From Desulfosporosinus acididurans (GTDB taxonomy: Bacteria; Bacillota; Desulfitobacteriia; Desulfitobacteriales; Desulfitobacteriaceae), in the NCBI RefSeq assembly GCF_001029285.1, contig NZ_LDZY01000006.1, positions 124,001-188,000 on the forward strand: a DNA stretch of 64,000 nucleotides. The letters run 5' to 3'. Within the stretch, counting starts at the first letter, position 1. Each line of letters begins with the position of its first letter. Below, in pieces: positions 44,711 to 52,755 of the stretch. The position numbers and the translations under genes were made by a program. The notes beneath the pieces are model-generated. The model had not been told where the DNA came from. It saw only the letters and a program-made list of their open reading frames with translations, and searched no databases.

Positions 44711-45139
44711 TCAAAGATGCATAAATCCCAAACCGACACGAGAATGTTCCAAAAGAGGGTGTAAGGAGGACCGACCAAAAATTGCTACCGCAATCCACTC
44801 TGTATCCGTTGTTAAACCGATTTTTAGAGCAAAACTGGCATTGCTGTTCGTATGAATAAAAATACTGTTGCTGGCTTCCAGTGTTGCATGGATCAGAGCG
44901 TGAATTTTGCGCCCTTCCTTGGGAATTACTCCCGTGTTAAAAGCAGCTGAGATCACGGAATTGGTTAGTTTCCCCGTATGCTGCAGAGTCGAGACCGTTC
45001 CCCCAAGTTCTGTCACCCCGCAGCGAATAGCTGCAGATTCCTGAAGAGCTTTCTTGAGCCTTTCTTCTTCCTCTCTCGTTTCAGTCATAGCCAAAAGGAT
45101 TGCGGAACGTTCCAAGGAAGGCTTCGCTTTAACTTTCAC
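44711..45139 (-). CDS. HutP-family RNA-binding antiterminator
   Basis: HutP proteins are hexameric RNA-binding regulators that, with a ligand (histidine in Bacillus) and Mg2+, bind NAG-triplet RNA and prevent termination. The 142-residue product matches the family: ERSAILLAMTETREEEE at the N-terminus, NTGVIPKEGRKIHALIHATLEA with the metal motif HALIH (residues 80-84), TEWIAVAIFG and LEHSRVGLGFMHL at the C-terminus. The Glu that follows the C-terminal His in Bacillus (LEHE) is Ser here, and the Arg-containing ligand loop is not evident, so the ligand may not be histidine. No hut genes are in the window. GTG at 45137-45139 is chosen (GGGG 7 bases upstream); an ATG at 45208 would run through a terminator hairpin. 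It lies directly upstream of the nif operon on the same strand. Confidence 0.85.
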   Translation of the reverse strand: MKVKAKPSLERSAILLAMTETREEEERLKKALQESAAIRCGVTELGGTVSTLQHTGKLTNSVISAAFNTGVIPKEGRKIHALIHATLEASNSIFIHTNSNASFALKIGLTTDTEWIAVAIFGRSSLHPLLEHSRVGLGFMHL

Positions 45140-45163
45140 AGAACATCCCCTTCCCTTTAACGA

Positions 45164-45206
45164 CAAAAAAAGCCGCCAGATATCATTTAGATATCTCGAC
45201 GGCTTC
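45164..45206 (-). terminator. Intrinsic terminator immediately before the hutP-like gene
   Basis: On the minus strand AGCCGTC..AGATATC pairs with GATATCT.GGCGGCT around TAAAT and is followed by TTTTTTT. It ends 25 bases before the GTG start, so it can act as an attenuator of the hutP-like gene, or end the transcript from murJ 350 bases upstream. Confidence 0.8.
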
Positions 45207-45361
45207 ATTGCCTATTGGTTAACTAATAATAGATATAATACCTAAGAATTGGGTTTTTGTCACAACTGATATGTTTCCATTTTCCAGGAAATAACGTTAT
45301 TTAACCAACGTTTCATGATAGCAACGTCTAAATCCATCGATTTACTAAAAATTTCGTTCAA

Positions 45362-45545
45362 CAAGCGAACTCGTTCAGCTAATGCTGAGCATCGGGGCTT
45401 CAAATACAATAATGTCCAGTGGACATTATTGCCGAGCCGCCTTTCCCAATAGGAATACTTAGCGGCGAAGGAGGACTCTACCCCACCTGAAGTTAACGAA
45501 GGACCCACCCCCACTTATAGAAGCGGGGGCCTTAAAAACTAGTTC
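45362..45545 (+). repeat. Repeat family B, copy 5 (full)
   Basis: All modules are present: gaactcgttcagctaatgctgagcatcggggcttc, AATAATGTCCagTGGACATTATT, gccgagccgcctttcccaata, tagcggcgaaggaggactctacccc, gaagttaacgaaggacc and CCCCCACTTaTAGAAGcGGGGG. It lies between murJ and the hutP-like gene. Together with the hutP leader this fills 45207-45556; no gene is seen. Confidence 0.85.
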
Positions 45546-45556
45546 AAATCGTAGTC

Positions 45557-47138
45557 TTAATGGGCCTTTTTAAACCTCCGCTGCAGTAAACCAACGGTTT
45601 GCTCGAACTCTTCCATTTTCAAGAACTTTGCCGACAGGCCAAAGACTAAAGCTCCAAGAACCGTGCCGGAAATCAGGACAATAAGCGAGGAAATAGTTTT
45701 TACCCCTAAAAACCTCGTCACCCACTGGCTCCAGATCCAAATGACAAAGGCCATCAGCAGAGAAGAAAGCAGAGTCTTTAAGCCGGTTATCAACATATTT
45801 TTCCCATCCATTTTGCCCAATTTTTTACGCAGGACATAGAACAATAACAACATATTGACAACGGCTGAGACTGTATCAGCCAGGGCAAGTCCCCCGGCAG
45901 CCAGAGGATGAACCAGCAAAAACATACATAATATATCAATGGCCATGGAGATTAGTCCCAAAATCACCGGCGTCCAAGTATCCTGCAGGGCATAGAAAGC
46001 CCGAGGCAAAATCTGAATCACCGACTGAGCAGAAATTCCCAAACAGAAATAGAAGAGAGGGACTGTTGTCTGCAGCGTATCTTCAGCCGTAAAATGCCCA
46101 TGTTGAAAGAGAGTACGTATGAGAGGAAAACGGAGAACAATCATGCCCACAGAAACAGGAAGGGTGATAAAAACGACCATCCGTATGGTGCGGGAAATTG
46201 TTTCACGAAGTCCATCCCATTGTTTTAAAGCAGCCTGCTCTGTCATCGTTGGAAAAGAGGCTACAGCAATTGCTAAAGCAAAGATCCCGACAGGCATTTG
46301 GAAAAGACGAGATGAATTCCAAATAGCAGAAATACTCCCTGGGAAAAACGGGCTCGACCCAAAATAGCTTATGTTTATTTACAGCAATCTGAATTTGATT
46401 TAGAGAATAACTCAAAATAATCGGCACTGCCAAAGCAGCAATCCGGCGTACACCGGGATGACGCCAATCTATAATAGCGTGATAACGTATTCCAACCTTG
46501 CGCAGAGCAGGGATTTGAACCGCAAAATTAACCAAAGCACCCACAACTACTCCCACAGCAAACCCAGAAATACTCTCCGGCTTCGTAGGGTTCGCCAGGA
46601 TCGTCCCAAAAAAAATAACACATGCATTATAGAGCACAGTCCCCAAAGCAGACGGCCAAAAGATTTTATAAGAGTTCAAAACTCCCATGGTCAACCCGCT
46701 AAAAGCCATAAATAAGGGCTGCATCAGCAGAATTCGCGTCAACTGAGTTGTGAGAGCTATATTCTTAGCTTGGAACCCGGGAACCATAAGCTTTAAAAAC
46801 TCCGGCGTGAAAAAAAGTCCAAATACTACGAATACCGCAAGCACCATGAAAATTATATTTACAACGGAACTTACTACTCGCCAGCCTTCATCTTCATTTC
46901 CTTGAGCAATATATTTGGAGAAGACAGGAATAAAAGCAGCACTTAAAACTCCACCCACCAATAGCCAATAGAGCAGGTCAGGGAGAATAAACGCTGTATT
47001 ATAGGCATCCGTAACGCTACTTTGCCCAAAAAATCCTGCAATTAATGTTGTGCGTAAAAAACCCAGGAGTCGCGAAGCCATTTGCGCTGCCATTAAAAAT
47101 CCGGCGGCTTTTAAAAGTGTACGGTTGGTTGATGACAT
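45557..47138 (-). pseudogene. murJ: Lipid II flippase MurJ, frameshifted
   Basis: MurJ (MviN) flips lipid II across the membrane. Two overlapping frames together give the whole protein of about 520 residues. The N-terminal frame (47138 down) reads MSSTNRTLLKAAGFLMAAQM and stays in register to ILSYSLNQIQIAVNK; the C-terminal frame reads YFGSS, GSISAIWNSSRLFQM and PVGIFALAIAVASFPTM to the end at 45557. The switch is at about 46367-46373, where the 7 bases GCTTATG (plus strand) look inserted; removing them joins NK to YFGSS as in other MurJ. More than ten transmembrane helices are expected. Either the gene is inactive, or the base count here is wrong, or it is phase-variable. The essential function would then need a second flippase elsewhere. 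Confidence 0.85.
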
Positions 47139-47207
47139 TTCTAACCTCTTCTCCCCATCATCCTAGTCTCACCTTCCGCATTATAGCATTTTTCACGAGA
47201 TAAAGAA

Positions 47208-47260
47208 AACTTAGCTGACGCTCGATGCGAAGACACTGTCTTCGCACGTATTAGTTCTTC
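47208..47260. repeat. Repeat C, copy 2
   Basis: gaaaacttagctgacgctcgatgcgaagacactgtcttcgc contains the perfect palindrome GCGAAGACAcTGTCTTCGC; shared with 30917-30975. Confidence 0.6.
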
Positions 47261-47336
47261 TTGCAGTATTCAGCCAAAAGCCATACTTTCTGATAGTACC
47301 GTAAAACTTAGTGATTCTTCCTTCTTATCCATTATG

Positions 47337-48440
47337 TTATCTATTAGACGTTCCTTTAAGATAATCCGCCAAAATATTGGCGACGGCTTCCGCCGCACCG
47401 TTAGCTTCCTCTAAAGTATTGAGCTGACTTCCAAATTCCAGCAATATGCCGCCGTTAGAAAGATGTTGATTGTAGCGGGCATCGTCGGCGTAACTAATAT
47501 TGGCCACAAAAAGACCGGGATACTTCTTATTCCCCAATGCAATAAGTTTCCTTGCCAAAGCATCATTGATTTGCCAATGAGGGTTTTTCTTACCAATGAC
47601 AACCATTACCGGGCTAACATCTTTACCCTTAACACTGACAGTCTCCTTGGACACCCCCGGCGGAAATCCATCCCGATGAAGGTCGATTAAGATTTTAATG
47701 GTCGGATAATCTTTAAGAAGTTTGGCTGCCGTATTAATAGAACGGGAATATGCCGTCATGAAATTTTCTCCATCATGGATGGTTAGAGAATGAGCGGCTT
47801 CAATGCCATGTTGTTCCAGGGACTTTTTCAAAGTTTCTCCTACCGTAACAACGTCTCCATTTTCCCCTTGCTTGCGGTCCGGACCTCCGTCTCCGGAATA
47901 ACATTCACTGTTATGCGTATTGTAAATTCCCACAAGAACATCCTTGGAACCGGAAACTGGCGGTGCAGGAGTCGTTGCCGCATTATTACTCACTTTAGGC
48001 GGGCTTTCAATAGGTTCAAGTATTGGTCCCTCAAACTCCGGATCTTTAGGATTATAAGCCCACCCTAACCAAGTCGGCCCTTCAGGAGGCGGAGAAAAAT
48101 AGCTAAGAAAAAACGTGCGCGGATCGGCGACATTAACACCTGTTAATAAATACATTCCAGTAGCTAAACTCTGACTCCTTACCTCATCTAAGCGGGCACG
48201 CTGCGGTTGAGAGTAACCCGGAATCCCTTCCAGCAAGACAGCTTCCAAAGGAAAGGATTGCTGAGTTAAAAACTGGACAAATTGGACCGAGCTTTCATTT
48301 TTAATTGAATATATAAAGCTTAGCAGGACAAGGCAGCAGACCAGGCCAAAAAACAACCCTCTAATCCATTCTTTAAATTTCCAGGCTTTAATTTTTTTAT
48401 TATTGTAATGATTATAATGATAATAATTTTCCCGCAACAA
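47337..48440 (-). CDS. spoIIP: Stage II sporulation protein P (SpoIIP)
   Basis: SpoIIP is an amidase/endopeptidase that, with SpoIID and SpoIIM, hydrolyses septal peptidoglycan during engulfment. The 367-residue protein has a basic N-terminus, one transmembrane helix (about 28-48), a variable Pro-rich linker and the amidase-like domain with VGIYNTHNSECYSGDGG, LIDLHRDGFP and GGILLEFGSQLNTLEEA. It lies downstream of the holin-like gene; gpr, its usual neighbour, is not in the window. Confidence 0.95.
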   Translation of the reverse strand: MLRENYYHYNHYNNKKIKAWKFKEWIRGLFFGLVCCLVLLSFIYSIKNESSVQFVQFLTQQSFPLEAVLLEGIPGYSQPQRARLDEVRSQSLATGMYLLTGVNVADPRTFFLSYFSPPPEGPTWLGWAYNPKDPEFEGPILEPIESPPKVSNNAATTPAPPVSGSKDVLVGIYNTHNSECYSGDGGPDRKQGENGDVVTVGETLKKSLEQHGIEAAHSLTIHDGENFMTAYSRSINTAAKLLKDYPTIKILIDLHRDGFPPGVSKETVSVKGKDVSPVMVVIGKKNPHWQINDALARKLIALGNKKYPGLFVANISYADDARYNQHLSNGGILLEFGSQLNTLEEANGAAEAVANILADYLKGTSNR

Positions 48441-48550
48441 AGAACTTGTCCCCCTTTCTCCTATTGAAGAAATATGAGGGACAAGTCTTAAGTAGAACTA
48501 AAAAGTAATTTCTGTCTTGATGTTTATCGTTGTTAGCCCCAAAAAATTAA

Positions 48551-48880
48551 CTAACGGAGTTTTGTCGGCACAAAACTATCTACAATTCCAATAACCAGGG
48601 AAGCTAATAAAGCCCCAATAATGGAAACTGAAATGGAACCGGGAACGATAAACTGGCTCAAATAAATAACTACAGCTGCAGTTATGAAGCCAATAGAACC
48701 TCGTCCCATCCGTGAAACCTTGTTCCCAAAGGCCAATTCAACCAAATATCCTAAAACAGCAATGACCACCGCTGCAATTAGGGCACCTGTGAAACCGGCA
48801 ACTCGCAGGCCGGGAACAATATAGCTCACTAATAACAAAACCAAAGCAGATACGATAAACCTTACGATCATACCTATCAT
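48551..48880 (-). CDS. Phage-holin-like (YvlD/4TM) membrane protein
   Basis: A 109-residue membrane protein with three to four hydrophobic helices, resembling the family IV holin/YvlD type (IVRFIVSALVLLLVSYIVPGL at the N-terminus, NKVSRMGRGSIGFITAAVVIYL). Members are widespread and not linked to phage. Function unknown. Located between rpsT and spoIIP, where gpr is often found. Confidence 0.8.
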   Translation of the reverse strand: MIGMIVRFIVSALVLLLVSYIVPGLRVAGFTGALIAAVVIAVLGYLVELAFGNKVSRMGRGSIGFITAAVVIYLSQFIVPGSISVSIIGALLASLVIGIVDSFVPTKLR

Positions 48881-48995
48881 TGATAGACCCCCCCTTATTT
48901 ATTTTCTCGCTTTTTTTGAAAGCAATCTTAAACTACGAAACTAGTTTTAACAAAAAACAAGAAATTTATTTATTCCATTCTCATCCTAATTTACC

Positions 48996-49024
48996 TTGAT
49001 AATTATAAATCAAAATGTTAAAAT
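48996..49024 (+). promoter_or_regulatory. Promoter of rpsT
   Basis: TTGATA (48996-49001), 17-base spacer, TAAAAT (49019-49024), 50 bases before the GTG. Confidence 0.7.
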
Positions 49025-49073
49025 ATAGTTTGTGTACAACTGAGGATATCGCAACCAAAGGGGGTGACTATAA

Positions 49074-49346
49074 GTGCCAAACATTAAATCTGCCATCAAA
49101 AGAGTCGAGTTGGGCAAAGCTCGCATGATTAAGAATGCTGCTGCGAAATCAGCTTTACGTACGACCATCCGACGTTTTGAAGAGTCAATCAGCACAGATT
49201 CTGAGACTGCAGCACTCGCTTTGAAAAAGGCTACTCGTGCTTTGGATAAAGCCTCCTCCAAGGGTTTAATTCATAAGAACCTAGCAGCTCGCAAAAAGTC
49301 CCGTCTGACTAAGAGATTTCATACACAATTTTCCAAAGTAGGTTAA
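49074..49346 (+). CDS. rpsT: 30S ribosomal protein S20
   Basis: A basic, all-helical 16S rRNA-binding protein of 90 residues, of usual length. Diagnostic segments: MPNIKSAIKRVELGKAR, NAAAKSALRTTIRRFEE, KGLIHKNLAARKKSRLTKR. It starts at GTG with AAAGGGGGTGACTATAA upstream, and stops 20 bases before a strong terminator. It is read on its own from a plus-strand promoter, divergent from the spoIIP side. Confidence 0.97.
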   Translation: MPNIKSAIKRVELGKARMIKNAAAKSALRTTIRRFEESISTDSETAALALKKATRALDKASSKGLIHKNLAARKKSRLTKRFHTQFSKVG

Positions 49347-49367
49347 GCTTATATTTCTTACGATGAC

Positions 49368-49408
49368 GCAAAAAGAGAGCGACGATTTATCGTCGTTCTC
49401 TTTTTGTG
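49368..49408 (+). terminator. Terminator of rpsT
   Basis: GCAAAAAGAGAgCGACGAt pairs with aTCGTCGtTCTCTTTTTGTGC; the 3' arm supplies the T run. Confidence 0.92.
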
Positions 49409-49476
49409 CTCATTACTAGGCGAGTTCATCATCTTCAGTAAAAACGAGTTCATCATTTTTGATAATGGACAACGTT

Positions 49477-50340
49477 TTACATATAGGACTTGTCGATAGA
49501 AAAGCCGCGACCGTTTACCTTATTAACTTGGTTAATTATCATAAACGCATTAGGATCTATAGAAAGGGCCAGCTTATTAAGCAAAGGCAGTTCTCTGTTT
49601 GAGACTACTGTCAGAAGAACTGGGGTTTTATCGTGGAAGTAACCTGTCTCTGCTTGAATTATGGTGGAACCTCTGTCCAAATGGTGGATAATCATCTGGT
49701 TAATTTCCTTGTATTTTTTACTGATGATTTTTACCTGCATACGGGATTGCCCGAGCAAAAGCACTTTATCTAAGACAACGGTATAGATAAGTACCAGCAA
49801 GATTCCATAAAGCACTTGCTCCTTGTTGGCAAACAGCATTTGTAATAACAAGATTGTGAAGTCGAAAGCGTACAAAGTGATGGAAACAGAAACCCCAAAT
49901 TTCTTATTCAATACCAGGGGAGGTATATCCATGCCTCCGGTGGATGCACCTGCTCTAATGACAAGTCCAAGGCTTAAGCCGATCATAAGACCGGCATAGA
50001 TAGCAGAAAGCAAATGGTCAGAAGTCATGCTCTGCAGAAATGGGAAATTTTGAAAAACGCCAAGAATTAATGGATAGTAAAAGGTGCTTATCAAGGTAGT
50101 CAGAGCAAAGGCTCTGCCCAGTACCAGTGCGCCGAGGATAAACATGGCAATATTGAAAAGCGAAACAAAGAGTGTAATAGGGATATTAAACTGATGATAA
50201 AAGAATAAGGCTAATCCTGTTGAGCCTCCAGTTATCAATCCGCTAGGGAGAATAAAGGCAGTTACTGCCAAAGCATAAAGAGTATTGCCGAGGAGAATTA
50301 AACCAATAGTTTTGAAGATGGACCAATTAATTTTAACCAT
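49477..50340 (-). CDS. YitT family membrane protein
   Basis: A 287-residue protein of the YitT/DUF161 family with five or six transmembrane helices (about 12-180) and a C-terminal cytosolic DUF2179 domain (YFHDKTPVLLTVVSNRELPLLNKL, then DPNAFMIINQVNKVNGRGFS). Family hallmarks are GLITGGSTGLALFF and GASTGGMDIPPLVL. Function unknown, possibly transport. Preceded by a repeat-filled gap. Confidence 0.9.
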   Translation of the reverse strand: MVKINWSIFKTIGLILLGNTLYALAVTAFILPSGLITGGSTGLALFFYHQFNIPITLFVSLFNIAMFILGALVLGRAFALTTLISTFYYPLILGVFQNFPFLQSMTSDHLLSAIYAGLMIGLSLGLVIRAGASTGGMDIPPLVLNKKFGVSVSITLYAFDFTILLLQMLFANKEQVLYGILLVLIYTVVLDKVLLLGQSRMQVKIISKKYKEINQMIIHHLDRGSTIIQAETGYFHDKTPVLLTVVSNRELPLLNKLALSIDPNAFMIINQVNKVNGRGFSIDKSYM

Positions 50341-50447
50341 ATAAATCTACTCCTTGTAAATTCTTTCACTAAATGACAGCCTAGGAAAAACCTTATGTTA
50401 AGATTTATAATTTTAATTCACTTCAGCCGGATAGAATAACTAGTTTA

Positions 50448-50487
50448 GCTCATGAGGTCAGAGCTTTAGCTGAACGAGTTCACTATA
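50448..50487. repeat. Fragment of repeat family B beside the IS relic
   Basis: gctcatgaggtcagagctttagctgaacgagttcac has the agctgaacgagttc module. The IS relic ends directly after it. Confidence 0.6.
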
Positions 50488-50975
50488 TTGACACTCCCAC
50501 GGCTGAAGCCGGTGGGATTCTTGGGTGATTAAACCAAAATCTATTTCTAGTATCGGAGTATGACCCCAAGTTCAAGGCTATGCCATTAGCCCGTCCTAGA
50601 GCAGTACAAAATGGTACTCTAGGCTGATAGCCTGTTACCAGCTACCACAGTTGCAGAGATTATATTTATCGCCCCAACTCGATCTCGATGAGCCATAAAT
50701 CCACATTCACATTGATACTTTCTGAATGTTCATCACATAGTTCTTGCAGAATCTCCCTAAACCTTCTATCTACGTCCTTTACTAATATCTTGCGTCTGTA
50801 GCGTAGGCAAAAAACAAAATGATAGTTGATTAAAGAAACAGTGGTGGTTGTTCGTCGATATTCTTGTCCCATATCATTATTTTATCCGTTGTTCAATGAT
50901 ACTACAACGGATTATTTAGAAACGAAACGGGAGCCGCCTTCATCCCACGATTGAAACCGTGGGCTTTTGGCTACG
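50488..50975 (-). mobile_element. Internally deleted IS200/IS605 relic
   Basis: Both ends have the family's subterminal hairpins: cccacggctgaagccggtggg (50497-50516) on the right and cccacgattgaaaccgtggg (50944-50963) on the left. Inside is the 5' half of tnpA joined to the last part of tnpB. It has no full transposase, so it could only move with help from a related element. Confidence 0.85.
50640..50872 (-). pseudogene. tnpA-tnpB fusion remnant
   Basis: From 50872 the frame reads RRTTTTVSLINYHFVFCLRY and RRKILVKDVDRRFREILQEL, the start of an IS200-type Y1 transposase. It loses the HUH and Tyr motifs: after CDEH the sequence jumps to the C-terminal zinc part of TnpB, readable in another frame as CECGFMAHRDRVGAINI. 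The joint lies at about 50715-50725. The conceptual 68-residue product is not expected to be active. Confidence 0.8.
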
Positions 50976-51029
50976 TTTCTGTAAAGAAGTGCACATCTAA
51001 GTTACTAGGCAAACTTTGTATTTTCCGAT

Positions 51030-51060
51030 CGTAAGCCCCCCACTTCAAGTGGAGGGCTCA
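51030..51060. repeat. Short inverted repeat near IS relic
   Basis: agccccccacttcaagtggagggct is a 12-bp hairpin like the last module of repeat family B. ttgggggtagagtcaacccgctaagcc follows and also recalls that family. The 50976-51120 stretch has no gene. Confidence 0.5.
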
Positions 51061-51123
51061 TATCTTGCTTCGTTGGGGGTAGAGTCAACCCGCTAAGCCA
51101 TGAAATTGTTACGTAAACCATAA

Positions 51124-51168
51124 AACATAGAGCAGCTAAGCATTCGGCCTAGCTGCTCCATATTTTAT
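51124..51168 (-). terminator. Terminator of the MFS gene
   Basis: GAGCAGCTA (51131-51139) pairs with TAGCTGCTC, extended by cataaaa/ttttatg on both sides. It lies directly after the stop codon at 51174 in the minus direction. Confidence 0.75.
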
Positions 51169-51173
51169 GCGGT

Positions 51174-52382
51174 TTAATATGCATTTTCCTTTAGGCAAAG
51201 CTTTTTATACACTTTAAAATACACCCAGATAGCATTTATCAGCAACAATGCGCTGGATACAAAAAAGACATATTGTATCCCCAAGTAGGCTGCCACCTGC
51301 CCGCCTAAAACAGCACCGCCAAATACGCCCAGATACCCCGCAGACATGGTAAATCCAAAAACTGCGCCAGTAAGAGAATCTGGTGTAATTTTCTTAACAA
51401 GGGTATTAATTGAAGGATTCAATCCGGCTATTGCTAATCCTAATAAAAAGCGCAGTCCTATCAGTTGCCATGGATTTTTTACAAAAGCTTGGGGTATATA
51501 AATAATTCCGGCAGCAATGAGTGCAACTAAAACAACCTTATGCGCACCTATTTTATCGGAAAGTCGGCCCAGCCTGGGAGCTGAAATAATATTTGCCAAC
51601 CCTGAAGCCGAGAATGCTAATCCGGCCAATATTGCGACATGAGCAGCGGCAGTACCTTGGGTTAAGTGGGTAACGTAAACAGTTACAATAGGTTCTATAG
51701 AATATAGTCCTAGAGTTAAAATAAAAAAGGTTACAAGCAGAACAATAGTTAAACTCTTTTCGGGGATTTCTTCCCATGTCTTTTTAATACTCTTTGCCTT
51801 TTTATCCTGACGAACAAAAGATTCTTCTACAAACAAAGCGGTCATAATAAATGCAATCAGCAGCAATGCTCCTGTTATGAAAAATACAGGTTGAAAACCA
51901 AGGTACTCTTCAATTAAGCCGCCAATAATTGGGCCTAACAAAGAACCTGCAATACTTCCGGTTGAAAGCGTACCCAGCGCATATCCAGCGTGTTCCTTAT
52001 CCGTTTGAGTTGCAATCAAGGCAGTACAAGCTGTGCTATAACCTGTTATTGCGCCCTGTAATAATCTTAGTCCAATCAGTACATATACATTCGGCGCAAA
52101 CCCCATGCAGCCGATAATGAGAGCCATACCAAGGCTTGCCCGCAGAATCATAGGCTTTCGCCCAACTTTGTCGGCAATATGACCCCAAATCGGCGAGAAA
52201 ATAGCGGAAATTATATAGGTAATACCAAAAGCGATTCCGGAAAGTTTGGCAATGGAAGATGCATTATGAACCCCCAAATGCTGAATATAAAGGGGCAATA
52301 CCGGGGCAATTTGACTCATTCCTATACCTGCTACAAACATTCCAAACCAGCAAACGAATAAATTTCTTTTCCAAATTGGCAT
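51174..52382 (-). CDS. MFS transporter (multidrug-type efflux)
   Basis: A 402-residue major facilitator with 12 predicted helices. The loop 2-3 motif is seen as GHIADKVGRKPMIL and again as RLGRLSDKIGAHKV in the second half, and motif C-like GPIIGGLIEEYLG at helix 5. It is close to drug-efflux MFS proteins; the substrate is unknown. The ATG at 52380-52382 is preceded by GGAGGCTTATTTTT; the frame runs 70 codons further but that part belongs to a hydrolase relic. Transcription likely comes from the operator-promoter at 52691-52736. Confidence 0.9.
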   Translation of the reverse strand: MPIWKRNLFVCWFGMFVAGIGMSQIAPVLPLYIQHLGVHNASSIAKLSGIAFGITYIISAIFSPIWGHIADKVGRKPMILRASLGMALIIGCMGFAPNVYVLIGLRLLQGAITGYSTACTALIATQTDKEHAGYALGTLSTGSIAGSLLGPIIGGLIEEYLGFQPVFFITGALLLIAFIMTALFVEESFVRQDKKAKSIKKTWEEIPEKSLTIVLLVTFFILTLGLYSIEPIVTVYVTHLTQGTAAAHVAILAGLAFSASGLANIISAPRLGRLSDKIGAHKVVLVALIAAGIIYIPQAFVKNPWQLIGLRFLLGLAIAGLNPSINTLVKKITPDSLTGAVFGFTMSAGYLGVFGGAVLGGQVAAYLGIQYVFFVSSALLLINAIWVYFKVYKKLCLKENAY

Positions 52383-52485
52383 AAAAATAAGCCTCCTTTT
52401 ATAATCCGTTACAATAGCCGAGCGCCTCTTATGGACGAAATCCAAAAAGGCGCTCACTTCGTGATTCCTAAAAAGTTCTTCGGCT

Positions 52486-52635
52486 TTAATCCAAGGAAGG
52501 AATCCAATCGTCAACCATAAGCACGTCCGCTTATCTAAGCATGCATCTGAAAGCACTTTAATGGCATAGTCTTTATCAGCAGCTTCGCGCAATGTTGACA
52601 GAACGACACCACTTGTTGACCAACAGGGCAGTTTT
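52486..52635 (-). pseudogene. Isochorismatase-like hydrolase remnant
   Basis: One frame reads TSGVVLSTLREAADKDYAI and then KVLSDACLDK, the middle of a cysteine-hydrolase (isochorismatase-like) protein. The sequence then changes frame to ADVLMVDDWIPSLD before TAA at 52486-52488, its normal C-terminus. The 5' part and about 15 codons before the end are missing. It is a decayed first gene of the MFS operon. Confidence 0.7.
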
Positions 52636-52690
52636 ATAATGTTTATTTTCCATGTGTTTTACAACTCCTTTGCATTACGATGGCATAAAT

Positions 52691-52736
52691 GGAGAACTCT
52701 CCATATATTATAACAGGAGAGTTCTCCACATGTCAA
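52691..52736 (-). promoter_or_regulatory. Promoter with paired operator (MFS unit)
   Basis: On the minus strand a perfect TTGACA (52736-52731), 18-base spacer and perfect TATAAT (52712-52707). GGAGAACTCTCC (52727-52716) fills the spacer and GGAGAGTTCTCC (52702-52691) lies past the -10; the two arms are exact reverse complements. A repressor dimer of TetR/MarR type would block RNA polymerase. No regulator gene is adjacent. Confidence 0.85.
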
Positions 52737-52755
52737 CAACGTAAATTAGAGCACT

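Noticed and set aside
45260-45514. An 84-codon frame between murJ and the hutP-like gene
   Set aside because: It runs through repeat family B and has no family similarity.
46503-46520. tRNA-like GATTTGAACC
   Set aside because: It lies inside the murJ coding frame and no cloverleaf can be drawn.
51174-52592. A 472-residue MFS protein with a long soluble N-terminus
   Set aside because: The first 70 codons match the inside of an isochorismatase-like hydrolase in a decayed form, and the ribosome site lies at the ATG 52382.
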